From Syngnathus acus (taxonomy: Eukaryota; Chordata; Actinopteri; Syngnathiformes; Syngnathidae), in assembly GCF_901709675.1 (NCBI RefSeq), contig NC_051092.1, forward strand, positions 6,638,491 through 6,702,490: 64,000 bases of DNA, read 5' to 3'. Made by a program: the position numbers and the translations under genes. Under the pieces are notes generated by a model. The model saw only the letters and a program-made list of their open reading frames with translations. It ran no database searches and was not told the origin of the DNA. Shown here piece after piece: positions 18,225 through 36,400 of the stretch (positions within the stretch are counted from its first letter, which is position 1; each line of letters starts with the position of its first letter).

Positions 18225-18539
18225 ATATGCACATATCCAAACAACCGGGGATGAGATGTGACACTATCTTGGAGTTCATATTAATTAATACCTCTGCAAC
18301 AGTGCCAATCAAAATAGAGTATTGCCGTGATCCATCTGTTGTGTCTTTGTTTTATTTGTGTCAGGATGCCTGTGCTGGCTCTGGAGAAGAGGGCAATGGA
18401 CATAAATGGTTGCCCAGACTCTCACATACTACAGAGATCATACATTTTCTAGGACAAATGGTGACGTCCTAAAAGCAGAGATGCTTAAGAGATCTCTAAC
18501 TATATCACCCGCTGTTGAATGTGCTATTAAAGCCAGAAA

Positions 18540-20976
18540 ATGGTGATGCTGAGGAGAAGGCGGTGCTACGTAAAAGGAGATGTTATGTGCACGATGCTGC
18601 TACTGCTGCTCTTCTTCCTGTTACTCTATGCGCGACAGGTAGACCCAAATCGAATCAAATACCATAAATAGACAAATCGGCACAAAGCTCCCATTCTAAC
18701 CGAGACTATGACGTTCCAGGCCCTTTTGTCCTCTGGGTGGGACAAGCCAGCATGGAGGCTGGATATTCTTCGTCCCACCAGCTCCAGTCGGACCCTGCTG
18801 GGAACAAACAGAGCCAAAGTGGCCCAGGGCGCCCCGGAGGTAAGATTCAAGGGTTGATTAAGAGTACATTTTTGTATCGGGCCTCCTTATCTACAAATTA
18901 ACTTCGATTTTGAATAACATTTAAATGTTGAAATATCTGTACTGGTCAACAGAATGTTAAAGTGGAAAATTTGATCTGTAATCATATGTTCTGTGCAGCC
19001 CAAATAGTCAAAACACAGTGTTCTGATTAATGTTTTGTTTTTGTAATACGAATGAGGTCTCAGAATCAAACACGGCTTACCAGTTTTCTGAAACTGAGCC
19101 ATGATTGGTTGTGACCTGAGACCTGGCAACTGTGATGTCAAAATGGCCGCCCCCTGAGACATTTTAAAACGGGTGAATTTTGCTGCATAAATCACCTATT
19201 CCACAAATGCAATATTAATCAGAATGCTCTGTTTAGACTGGTGGGTGCACGTTCAACATATTATTTTAAATATATTTTGGGAGTTTAGGTCCTCTTTAAA
19301 TAATATCTCAAATACAATCAGAGGAATGATTTTAGTCAGTTTTCATTGAAATGTCCGCTACCCATATCTGTCCAAATGAGCAGTATGCATTTAGCCCCTC
19401 TGATCTTCAGCTACCTCCCTGTGAACACAAGTCAAAACGCACTCAACCCAAGTCCAAAGCTCAGTCCAAATCCAAAGCAAAGTCCAAGTCCCGACGGAAG
19501 GGCATCACACCAACGAAGACGACCGGCGCTCCTCTGCCGACATTGCCGCCGTTTGACTTTGTGGGTTACCTGAGAGAGAAGGACAACCGCAACTTTCGGC
19601 TGCTAATAGATCAACCACAGAAATGTCAGCTGGGAGAGTCTGAAGGAGCTGGAGAAAGCCGTGAGCTCTACATGCTCATTGCAGTGAAATCTGTCGCTGC
19701 AGATTTTGACAAGCGGCAGGTAAACACATATTATCCTTTTTTTTTTTTTCTTTCATCCAATGATTCAATGTACTGACAAGTTCACGTACTGAGCAGCACT
19801 TGCATATTAGAGTTCTCCTTCAACTCACATCCCACCTCTGGGGCATTACCAATCACAACAATCATCAGCGCAGATTTAATTTCTACTTTAGTGATACGAT
19901 CACTGCCTTGTCTGACACTCGTTTCACCTCAATAACCTTCTCTGCTGGATGGGTTCCTTTTTTGTTTTCAAACAAAATGGAAAATTCTCTCGACTTTCAG
20001 GTGGTACGTAGGACCTGGGGTAAAGAAGGCAGGTCTATCCGCACTGTCTTCCTGTTGGGGGTCCCTAAGAATCGCACAGCCTTGCCTCTGTGGGATCAGC
20101 TGCTGACCTACGAGAGTCAAACCTTTGGGGACATTCTGCTGTGGGACTTTGAAGACACCTTTTTCAACTTGACGCTGAAAGAAACTCACTTTCTAGAATG
20201 GATCAACCGCACCTGTCCTCGAGTCAAGTGAGTGTGAGATTTACCTAAGCCAAGCAAGACGCAGTCATCGTCATTTATCGTCTGTCACTGTCATCTAGGT
20301 TCGTCTTCAAAGGGGATGCTGATGTTTATGTAAATGTCGAGAACATACTGGAGATGCTTCAAAGTGAAAAGTCAAATGAAGATCTTTTTATTGGGGATAT
20401 AATCGTCAACGCCAAACCCATTCGGCGCCGCACTTCCAAGTACTACGTGCCAGAGTTTGTCTACGGTAGCGCTTTGTACCCATCTTATGCCGGGGGAGGG
20501 GGCTTCGTCATGTCTGGCTATACAGCACGGAGACTCAGCGCCTCCTGTCAACAAGTATTTGCCACTCGCTACAAAGTCGAGTCATCTTTTCGGTCTTTTC
20601 TTTCACGTTGATATTTTCTCATGAATTCCAGGTGGAGCTGTTCCCCATCGATGACGTGTTTCTGGGAATGTGCCTCCAGCTGATCGGAATCAAGCCATCG
20701 CGCCACCAAGGTTTTCGGACCTTTGGCATTCCGCGTCCATCAGCAGCGCCTCACCTCCAGACGTTCGACCCGTGTTTTTACCGGGAGCTCATGGTGGTTC
20801 ATAGCCTCAATGTGCCCCAGATCTGGCTCATGTGGAACTTGTTGCATGACCCCAAACTGAGCTGTCACAACAGGTCCAGACTGACATCAGGATCCTTCAG
20901 GTGGAGAACAAGCGATTTAAAAGGCGAGGAGGAGACTGACTATGAAGAGAAGGGAGTGTTTGTCACACATGATTAA
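18540..20976 (+). CDS. b3gnt9: Beta-1,3-N-acetylglucosaminyltransferase 9
   Basis: Six exons join in frame to 476 residues (human 402): 18540-18638, 18720-18839, 19336-19719, 20001-20227, 20299-20554 and 20632-20976. It is a Golgi type II enzyme of the GT31 family, predicted to add beta-1,3-GlcNAc to galactose-ended glycans. After [11 protein letters not shown], a hydrophobic anchor spans residues 16-31 ([16 protein letters not shown]). The stem is long and Lys/Ser-rich ([17 protein letters not shown]), and the GT31 domain follows. Visible motifs are [39 protein letters not shown], the DxD site KGDADVYVN (Asp283/Asp285), [22 protein letters not shown] and [12 protein letters not shown]. All match B3GNT9. 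The extra length is in the stem and the C-terminus. The first two exons are the least certain. It converges on phaf1, as in human. Confidence 0.92.
18984..19305. repeat. Dispersed repeat 'family X', copy B (foldback)
   Basis: This lies in b3gnt9 intron 2. The left arm (about 18985-19030, with GTGCAGCCC and ACACAGTGTTCTGATTAAT) is an imperfect inverted copy of the right arm (about 19205-19260, ATTAATCAGAATGCTCTGTTT). The centre shares TGTGACCTGAGACCTGGCAA with copy A. It looks like a foldback non-autonomous transposon. Confidence 0.7.
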
Positions 20977-20996
20977 AATCTGTAGGAAAGATTTAG

Positions 20997-21002
20997 AATA
21001 AA
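20997..21002 (+). terminator. Candidate b3gnt9 poly(A) signal AATAAA
   Basis: The hexamer lies 20 bp after the b3gnt9 stop codon. If used, the 3' UTR would be very short. Confidence 0.5.
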
Positions 21003-21281
21003 ATAAGACAGGCTTCGTGGCTATCTTGAAAGGCCCGTGATGCCAAGCACAGATGCCCCACATGACACCTCATCCAAGTTGGCAGACGGGCAAAATGAAC
21101 TGAAAATAGACAAACATACTTCTGTGTTTTCCCCCTGTTAAATAGGCATTAAGGAAAGAGTCATGCTTTTAGTGTTTAATTAATGACTGACATCTTCACT
21201 TAAAAATGTTCTGTCACTGCCTATGGACATTATTCCAAAATAGCTGGCCAAGTGTGCACAAGTGTGTGTCTAGATTAGAAT

Positions 21282-21431
21282 AAATGTTAATGAACTAATG
21301 AAATCCCACCCAGTAATTATGGTGTCATCCAATTTGGCTAAACACACTGCAAAAAATGTTAATGAACTACTTTAAAACTAGTTGAAGTCCCACCCAGTAA
21401 TCATGATGTTTGGCTAAACACACACTGCAAA
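21282..21431. repeat. Imperfect direct duplication, about 72-bp unit
   Basis: Two adjacent copies share AATGTTAATGAACTA, CCCACCCAGTAAT(T/C)AT, TTTGGCTAAACACA and ACTGCAAAAA in the same order. They differ by small indels. Confidence 0.8.
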
Positions 21432-24024
21432 AATGGTACTCTGAGAACTAATAGCTGACTTCAAGAGCTGATGAGCTTCAAGAGCTATTTGGAACCTGGA
21501 CACCTGACATAACACTTGTGATGTGCCCCGAAGACACTTATACATTATCATGTGACTGCAGGTGGTGATTTATGAGAAATTTTTATTTTGTATGTTCTTG
21601 TGGTTTTGGCACGTTTGTTTCTGAGTCACTGACTTTGAATTACTGTTTGTGTTATCCCCTTAACGGCACTTTTGATGGTTTAATAATGCCCTTTTATTTC
21701 TTTTTTTTTGTGAATTTGTAACATGCAAAAAAAAAAAAACTTTACAAATGTTTGTCACATCCAGATTGTTTATTTTTTTATGGACGGGGGGGATCAATAT
21801 CCTCATCACACTGAAAATAATCTTGGATGTTAATGAACTGATCATTTGCACTCATAAAAGTGCAAATGGGTTCAGTAGCATGTTTGGAGTTTTAAGTCAA
21901 CAAGCACAAATTTAGCAATGCTTCAAAAGCATTTTTGAGAAGCAAAGCTTTCAGTCACCCTTTGCACTGCATGATATAATTATTGCACTTTTTATTCAAC
22001 ATGCCAAGTATCATTTCTTCTTGCACAGTCAAAGAAATAGCATTCAAAATATAATCACGTGAAGAATTTTAACAGGTTTCAATTAAGTACAACCGCCTCA
22101 TTTTAAGGAATGGATTTCAAATGCTAGTGGAGTGAGTCCACAATATATGGATCACAATATTCACTTTGAGAGGAAATAGTTGGGTGTGTGATGGGAACAG
22201 AACAGACAATACAAAGCGTTAACAGGAGAGTAATATACATATTACTACCAAAACAAGGCTTTGCATTATAAATTAAAAATGTATAATACCCATTGACCTG
22301 TCTATAAAAATAAAACCGCAGATGGACAACTTGTCTCGCAAGCCATTAGTGGTTCTGATATATCCACCTGAGGAGATGCACCCATTCACTTGAAGCTGGC
22401 TGGAGCTCACCAAAACCTCTACATGATTACTCTATTGGGACACCTTTAAGTCAAATGTATAAATTCTGAGGCAAGCCTTAAAGAGTTTTTGGTGTAGATA
22501 TGGTTGCCACTCAAAAAGAGCTCAAACGAAAAAGTACAAAACATTGAGGTGTTGTAGAAAAATGCAGTCTGCAATCTGAACAGGCAAAATGTAAAATTGA
22601 CAGAACACATTAAAAGCAGCATGTGAGATGCTGTTATGATAGGAAATATAAATTCATTAATTCATTCACCAAAATGCTGCATTTCACTTAATCCTCCATT
22701 TACATTCTATGTACAAGGAGATTTTTCTTATTTTACATTGGATATAACAACTAGTCAAAAAACAGGCTCAGTGGGAGATGAGGCACAATAAGTTCCGCAG
22801 TTTCTTCTTCTCTGCTTTCTTCTCAAAGCAAGTTGCCAATAAACATTTCACTACAACTCTCAGACATTTACAATAGGGTACATCCAACCCAAGATCACGA
22901 AGCAGATAATTTTCTTCTGCCTCAGTCAAACTCTCGCGGTAAACTGAGAAACCAAAAACTCAATTTCTGATTACAGCCAGCTTGCCTCTGCAGTCAAAAT
23001 GTGGACCCGACCATTTATGATTACATAGCGCAAACATCCCCACACAGCAGCAGTTTACACTGAATTGATGCCCCGACAAATAATAAAACATTCTTAGAAC
23101 TTGGTACTGAGAAATTAATCAATGAAATTAAAAGTGTTATTTAAAAAATAAATATGCAACTCGTATATAATTTCGATAATTTCCATGATAAAAAAAAAAA
23201 AAAGCTCAAAACGAGATGCTTATCTATAGTCTGCAATGTTAAAGTATTGGAATGATGAGTTGCCCATCCTTCTGAATTGACTATAACACACAAGAAGTAA
23301 TTAAAAATAAACATTTAAAAATTTGGGCCGAACAAATTGTTAAAAAAGGAGTATGCGGGCCACACAAAGAGAAAACCTAGAATGTTACCAGAACATGAAT
23401 TTCAGCCATACTTCCAACAATTAAGATACATTTCACAAAAAATAAAGTCCTGAATAAATTCAAAGTAAAATATTACCCAAATGATGTCCAAAGTGTTATT
23501 TTATGAAAATAAAGTCCTAATATCACGGGACAAATGTCCGTAATTCACACAACAAAGGCAGAAAAAAAAAGTCCTTTTGAAGGATAAAGGCTTGATTCTA
23601 TGCTGTTATGACTCAAAACATACGCACGCACACACACACACAAAAGCAATCTCATGACACATCAACACTGTCAGCAGCATCAGCAGTTTGAACACATCTT
23701 CATATTTCATTAAATATTATCAGAAAAATAACACAAAGCAGGTATCTACAGGGGCATAGTAAAAGGGACAGAGGAGAGATGGCTGTAACATGATTGAGAG
23801 GACATCAAAAATGTATTTTGAATTTACAGAATTATTAAATATTGAAGTGGTGGGGTAATAAGTGACGTTTTCCCCTGGGGGCTCTAAATTACTATCAAAT
23901 TCTAACAAATTTTCTTTTGGCCCAAATAGTGCTTCATAGCTTTGGAATCATAGTGGGAAGTTGACAAACTAGATAGAGGAGGATCTTCTACTCTACCACT
24001 TTCATTTGCAGAAATGCATGGAAA

Positions 24025-24125
24025 ATCATCCATTTTCTATACCGTTGTCCCCACGGGGGGCCCAGCAGTCATCGGGCAGTGGACACCCTGAACCGGTTGC
24101 TAGCCCATTGCAGGGTATGGAAAAC
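24025..24125 (-). mobile_element. SINE-like tail fragment
   Basis: CATCCATTTTCTATACCG, then GTCCCCACGGGGGGCCCAGC and CCCATTGCAGGGT, is the reverse complement of a teleost repeat tail. The same tail also appears at 41065-41170 and 47057-47120. Non-coding. Confidence 0.7.
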
Positions 24126-25384
24126 CATTTCTTCAATATTCTTGATATCCAGGTGGAGGTACAGTACATGTACTACAGAGGTACGTGCTTTGCCCTCACG
24201 AGTAGAATATCGAATCAATACAGATTTTCCCATGCCAAAGTTGTCCTACTAGTAAATACACCCACCTCTTGCCAGACACAATGGCATAGGATGAAATATT
24301 AGTTAGGTCAGCAAACCAGGACAAAATAACCCCAAAATGCCATTTGCACTTGGTAGCTAAACGAACAAGACAATGCATCACTGGGATACTTGAAGAGTAA
24401 CACACAGCAAACAAAAGAGAGGACAACGTAACACAAGTTGTGTTGACACACCCTACACAGCATAGGGCTATCGACTCTCTAAACTTGGTCATTTAGTAAT
24501 TTAAAAAAAACAAAATCAAGTCCTTTGTCAACTTCCTTTCTCCTAACATAATCAAGTACAGAGGTGCATTTGCGTGCAAAGTGGCATTATAAAAAGAACA
24601 TGGAAATAATGATGGTATGTTAAGTGAGACCGGGCACACAAAGAGGACAAAAAAATGCACTGTCCAATGCTTCCAACATCCCGGACTAAAAATAAAGAAA
24701 AGAGGTTGCCAATTTGTGCTTCTACACAAACCCGTTTCCCGAGTTCATGTGTGCATGTTTACTGGTTGAGAGGAGGAGTAGAAGAAAATTAAAAAAAAAA
24801 AGGGGTGGGGGGCAAAATGCTGACCTCTGTTTTGAACTCACTTGGCAAGTAATCTGTGTGCTTTGTTGATTTGATAGATGATTCGGCAGGCTAATTCGTG
24901 CGGGGGATCATTTATGGGCGTATTGGGAGTGACAAGGGAAGCAACGTTGGCAAAGCAATGGTTCTGCTTTAAGAGGCGTCGCATGTGGCCTGGCCAATGA
25001 ATGTTTTGGTCCTTTACTGTTCAAATAACCTTTGGATTAGACAGCTTTTGGTGTATCAGTTCTCTGTAGCATCCGATGGTTCTTTCTGGTTTGATTGGCG
25101 TCTTCCGTTTTTCTTTTTGACAGGCGGCAGCTGCCGGTTGGCAGTGCAGTTGGTTGATGATGATGATTCCGAAGATCAAACCAAGTTTCTCTCATGTTTG
25201 ACTTTGACCACAGCAGTTTTTCACAAGTCCACAATGGCAGGACATTGCAATTCTTTCAAGCCAGAAGGGCAACAAATGGAACTGTTGCCATTTGTGATTT
25301 TAATGCTGTGTTGTTTTTGTGGCTTGCTTGATTTCAACTGTGCTGAAAATAAGCCAGAGTGGAATGCAATGTCGGGTTTCTGGT

Positions 25385-30932
<5,548 letters not shown>

Positions 30933-31896
30933 TCACCTTAAAACTCAATGGGACCCTCTGAGGGACCCTCTCCCTGTCTCTCGACCCTGACTACTGCAAT
31001 CGGATACTTAAATTCATAACTCCCAACATAAACAAGCCACCAAATACAGCGGTGGGCATCAGCGTGAAACTTTCCAGTCATAAGTGACCACTTTAATGTA
31101 CGACATTGAAACTATGATTAAAAGAGTGCAAAAAGATGTCAATCAAATAAGGATAAAATAACGATCCCAAGGTCTCAGTCTTACAAGCAACAATTTTAAA
31201 AGCAGGCTACCAAGTTAGCTGCTCTCGACTTTGGCAAACAAATTACGCAACCTGACGCCAAAGTCGACACGTACAAGGTCGGCAATCAGTCGGAATATTG
31301 CTTCATTTAAAGGCTAAATTAATCGGTCACTATCGGCAAATTACGAAAGCGCCGAGCAAGACAACAACAGTGTTGCTCTATTCGCTAACATTAGCCGACT
31401 GAGCTAGTTGCGCTTATTGCATTGAGAATTAAGTACAAAAACCGTATATAAAGTAAATATCCTGAATTCGATACACAAGAGATAGAAAATGCAGCTCACA
31501 CGGTCATGGCAAAAATAAACAAAACGGCTTGTTTGTCTTTCTTTCTTTCTTTCTCCCTTCCACCATCACCAGTTTGTGAGCTAGCTCTTGTGCCGCGAGG
31601 ATGCCAATTCAAATTGCCCACGTCTCCCGTTAGTCATGTGTTTGTGAGCTTTTAACCATCCGCTGAATTCCTTCCCCGGGCTGAATGTGTCCGAACAACG
31701 GCAACTTCAGGAATCAACAAGGGGACGCACGATCAGCTGATTGATCAACTTCCGGTGTTTGGCGCATGTTCTGGGTGGGCTTGATGACGTCATAGCAAAT
31801 CGGGCAGCAAGAAACCACCATAGAGGTCGAGGGTCGCTGATGATGTAGTGGTACACTACAATTTATTGGCTAGATAATAAATGAGCAAATATAATA

Positions 31897-31916
31897 ATAT
31901 ATATATATATATATAT
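31897..31916. repeat. (TA)n microsatellite
   Basis: About ten TA units between phaf1 and cbfb. Confidence 0.9.
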
Positions 31917-32356
31917 TAGGAGTATGAGGACCTCTGTGCAGGTCAACTTTTTAGTTTATTTCATTGTAATTTCTTTACCCACAGAGAAAACACGTATAAA
32001 CATTTGTGAATAAGCTCCATGGAGAGTTCTCATTAAAGAGTGACCGCTGCACAAAACAAACAGATTTTGGTTAAATAATAAAAAAACCACACAAAAACAC
32101 ATTTGGCTATTTAAAAACATTTATGTGACCTAAAAACAGAACTTTGGATCCACATTCAAAGCACAGAATAAAACTTACAAAACAAAGAAATGCAGAGGAA
32201 ATTCTAACCAAAACTTTTTGGTATTTGGTAAATTCCAAAATCCAACCTGTCAGACACAAAACACTTTTGTTTTAGTCACTAACAAAGATAAAAGATGGGG
32301 AAAAAAGATTTTTATGATTAGGAGCAAGAATATAAAAAGTAAACTTTGTGACTGAC

Positions 32357-32391
32357 GCACGCACACACACACACACACGCAAGCACGCACG

Positions 32392-32449
<58 letters not shown>
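32357..32449. repeat. (CA)n microsatellite with CG-containing head
   Basis: The array starts with GCAC/GCACGCAC variants and continues into a pure AC tract of about 50 bases. Alternating purine-pyrimidine sequence of this kind can adopt Z-DNA. Confidence 0.95.
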
Positions 32450-32451
<2 letters not shown>

Positions 32452-33139
32452 ATAATTAAACACATTTCACGACGCTCGTGCTGTAACAGGAAATTGTTTT
32501 CTTTTACTGCATTCACACGTTTACAATCCTCAATGAGGAAAAATTGGGGACTGGCCAATGAATATATTTAAAGTATAAAAGATAACGATTTGAAGTTCTA
32601 ACAATCAATCAATGTTTGTTTTATTTTGGTGTTGATTAGCTGTGTCATGTGACTTTGAGTCACCCAATTATTCCTCATCTGAACCTTGTCAAGCGAGTGC
32701 TGTGATGAGAAATAGACCAGCCCATAGAACAGCCGACACAAATAGGTAGCCCTCAGTTTAGCTTCATGCAAACAAAATCCATGTGAACTTGACTTGATTG
32801 TATCACATAGTGCAAAACACAACCTGGATGACATGTTATGGACCCCCTCCCACACACACACACACAAATAAAACCCACATAATTTTCCGTAATTGTTTGT
32901 CGCTACATTACCCCTGACTTAATGTACATTTTTGGATGGTTAACTCACCAATGTGGTCATTTGAGAAACACTTCAAACTACCAAAAAGCAAAAAAAAATC
33001 TTTTGGCCTCTCTCCCTCTCATCGACCTCCCTTTCATCCCAGCAAGGTGAATGTTGGTCTCAGAAAACAGCCGTTTTTTTGTTTTTAACGTTAACATTCT
33101 GAGTTAAGGGATCGCGATGACCCACTGTCATCTCCCACA

Positions 33140-33145
33140 TTTATT
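33140..33145 (-). terminator. Candidate cbfb poly(A) signal
   Basis: AATAAA on the minus strand, about 325 bp downstream of the cbfb stop. Other candidates exist further on. Confidence 0.35.
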
Positions 33146-33470
33146 CTTGATCAAAAATATATTTTGGTATGTGTAATAAGCTATTAAAACCAAAGACAAG
33201 ATTTTGCATGACTTGATCTTCAACTCTTATTTACTCAGACATTAGTCACATTTAAATGTGATCAAATACAGGTGTTCTTATTCTTTTCTCGACATGGTTC
33301 ACTTTCCATTCAACTAATTACCTATATTTGAATGTCTACCTAAAGTAGCTGTTTCATTTAAAAAAAAATACTGGAATAAAATCTGAAAAAGTCTTCATTT
33401 CTTTTTAGCTAATTGTATTAAAAGTGAACGCATGCCAGCCTGAGTTTCCTCTTCTTTTTTCTGCTACCTG

Positions 33471-36400
33471 TCATCTTCCTCGGCACATCTTGTGTTCCGT
33501 ATCAGCGCTGGCGATGTTTAAGCGAGGGCTGGGGTCTTGCTGTTGTCTGTACTAGAGTGAGAGGGATGAGGGGATGACAGGGAAGAGAGGAAATTTTAGC
33601 CCAAGAAGGTGAGTATGACAGGTGGATGAAGATTTGACAGAGTAAAACAGAAAGAAAAATATGAATGATAGCAAGAAAGGATACAGAGAGAGGAGAATTG
33701 CATTAAGTACAAAGTTTTAAAATTTCAAATGCATCAGTCAAACTGCAAGTTTCTTTCGCCATTTAGCTTGAGAAAAGCTTATCGAGCATATCTAAATCAA
33801 TTCCACTAAGCACCACTAGAGGTTGCAAGAGAGCTTATTAAAGGCACTTCTGTGTCGACACGTTTGCATTCTGACAGATTTAGCAGGATGTCTGGCGCTA
33901 ATAAACGCACGCGCGCACACACGCGCGCACACGCACATCCCCGCACAACCAACCCACCCACCCGCACACACACACTCGCACACACAGTGTCATTAGATCA
34001 TCAGAAATGATTGGCATAACTTTCGAAGTATATGATGACAACGAGCATGGGTCATGGCCTGCTCTTGCTGTAAAAATACTTGCGGTTACGTGTTTACACT
34101 TGTGATAGCCGAGAGAATTGCAGACGGAGGGTGACGGGGAGGTGTGAAACTGGGCACAAGGGGTGAAGCAGGTAGCAGGACGACATGCGGACAGAGATAG
34201 CAAATGGGGTCATTAGTTCAACTGGAATGCCATTTGTGATTGGCCATAATAGCAACATATCGCACAGTCGCACACTCAAGCTACAGTATGTCATGGTACA
34301 ATTTTACCTCCTACCAGTCTGACTGACTCGACTATCAGTCTGTACTCCAGGAAAAGCACTTGTCAGAAATAGAGTCCATTGCAGGCTGTCTGTCTTATCG
34401 TAAAGCACGATAATGTTGATTTAATTTTTAATTCTGTCTTCTCTAAATGACAAAGTTCATTTTTTAAAATAAAAATACTCACTGTTTTTGCTGTTTATGT
34501 TGTTTATGCTGTTTCACGGGGGGGGGGGGGGGGGGTGTTTCTCTTTGCAGGAGCGAGCACTCTAATCATAAGGGCAAGGAGAGCTTTCTCTATCGATCCA
34601 TACACAAATTGAAGCCTGCTAGTCTGGTGTTGCCTGCTTAACCACAACTCAATACTAGAGAAGTGAGCGAGTGTGTGTGTGTGTGTGTGTGTTTAGCAGT
34701 GCAGCAGCTTTGCTGTGTCTGCAAGTTTTGCATGCATCCACTTGAACAATACAAATGTGAGACGAAGCATGGGGGCTGATGTCGATCAATACTAATGATA
34801 TATTAATGCTTTCTGGCCTAGATGATCATTTACCGCCAAATTCTCTTTCTGCTGTGTGTGTATGTGTGTGTGTGTGGGCATTGCAGCCATTAATCATTTT
34901 TACAGATCCCTTTTGACCTTGAATACAGTAAGTGGCCTGCTTTTGGATAAATGAATTAAATTATGTTTTAGTGGATTGTTGTCTTCAACGAGGAAAATGA
35001 ACAATTCAAGAATATTTTTCTAAAAATCCCTCAACTGATTATTTTGTGTATTACAATGCAATGTAATGTAGAAATTAGGGCACTGTGAGACAGTGAAATT
35101 CTTCCAAAATTAATATATCAGGGTAAAACATTGTTCTATTTTCTATAATATTTTCTTATCTTCTTCAGGGTCACGGGGAGATGGAGCCTTTCAGGATATA
35201 ACACTGATTTATTTATTGATTTATTCAAACTTGACGCTTAAATAAGTTAAGCAACATTTACATGTGTGTAATTCGCTGTCTTTCAGGGGTAAGCCATGGC
35301 AATTCTATTGATTCAATGGGAAACACGAGTTTTCTTCTTCTCTGTGCCTCAGGGAAGAAATTTGAGATCAGTTAGATGAAACGTGACCTTGAAAAAATGC
35401 CTGACTTCCTCCCTTTGTACTTTACTCATCTGATGTCTGTCTGCTGAGTGCCTTCCTTTCTCTCCTCTCTAGTTGCTCTTGAAACATGAGCAGACACTTT
35501 AGTTGGGTCTTGATGAGTTCTAGCACATATTTTAATCGACTACTTTTAGGGGAAACAAGGTGGCGTAGTCAAGCGATCCCCGGTTGAACTTTTTTGGCTC
35601 AGGCACTCACTGTGTGGCATTTGAATGTTTTTCTTTCCTAGGCTTGCAGGGGATTTCTCCACATACCTCCCCAAAACATGCACGTTAGGTTCAATTGATT
35701 ACCTTTAATAGTCAATTAAGTGTAAATATATGTCGTTGTTTATCTATTTTTGCTCCGCAATTGACTGGTGACAAGTCTAACTTGGACCATGCTTAAAGTC
35801 TTCTGGGGCTGGCTCCAGGTCAAAGGTGACCCTTATGAGGACAGGCGCTAAAGGAAATAGATGGACGGATGCAGGCAAGTGGAATGATAGATCCCTAGAG
35901 GTGTTTCCGAACCAGTCCTTTTGCCCTGGATGAGAAAAGTGCCCTTTGGAGACCATCTTTTTTTTGTCATTAATATTTGGGGAAAAAAAAAAATAAAAAA
36001 TTATATTTTATGTTTTAAAATTACGTTTGTCCAAACAAATGCTGATTTAATTTAAAATGAACAAGAAACTGAAGAATATCTTTTTTTCCCCCCACAACTG
36101 TATATTTATCAACTGTGTTTATTGTGTTAGCAGAAATTAATCCATGAGGTAAATCTATCTACAACTGATTCTCCTGATAGTGTGAATAGTTTTGCCTATT
36201 TTGGCTTGAGCACATGCCCTTCAAAATGTCTGTGCACTGGATAATTCTTTTAGCAGATACGTATGGTCTTCAATCAAGTAAGTATGCCATTAAACAAATT
36301 ATGTTATGTGTAGTATAGTCTCTGGCATAGCTCAGATGTATTACATCAATTCAAATGCATGCTCAATGAAAGGCACATATATTGTCAAGCACGCAATGAG

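Larger units (their letters stand above)
14361..18539. other. bbs2 3' UTR and bbs2-b3gnt9 intergenic region
   Basis: The region holds the bbs2 3' UTR with a long inverted repeat (14394-14546). It also contains a degenerate transposon half (15991-16110), a poly(C) tract (17424-17439), a possible hAT-type end (about 17700-17780) and a solo-LTR candidate (17886-18224). No coding exon is recognised. The b3gnt9 promoter and 5' UTR should be at its right end. Confidence 0.6.
20977..25384. other. b3gnt9/phaf1 convergent 3' region
   Basis: This AT-rich DNA probably comprises the b3gnt9 3' UTR (poly(A) signal at 20997) and a long phaf1 3' UTR on the minus strand. It includes an imperfect direct duplication (21282-21431), a reversed SINE-like tail (24025-24125) and small A/CA tracts. 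No coding exon is seen. Confidence 0.55.
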
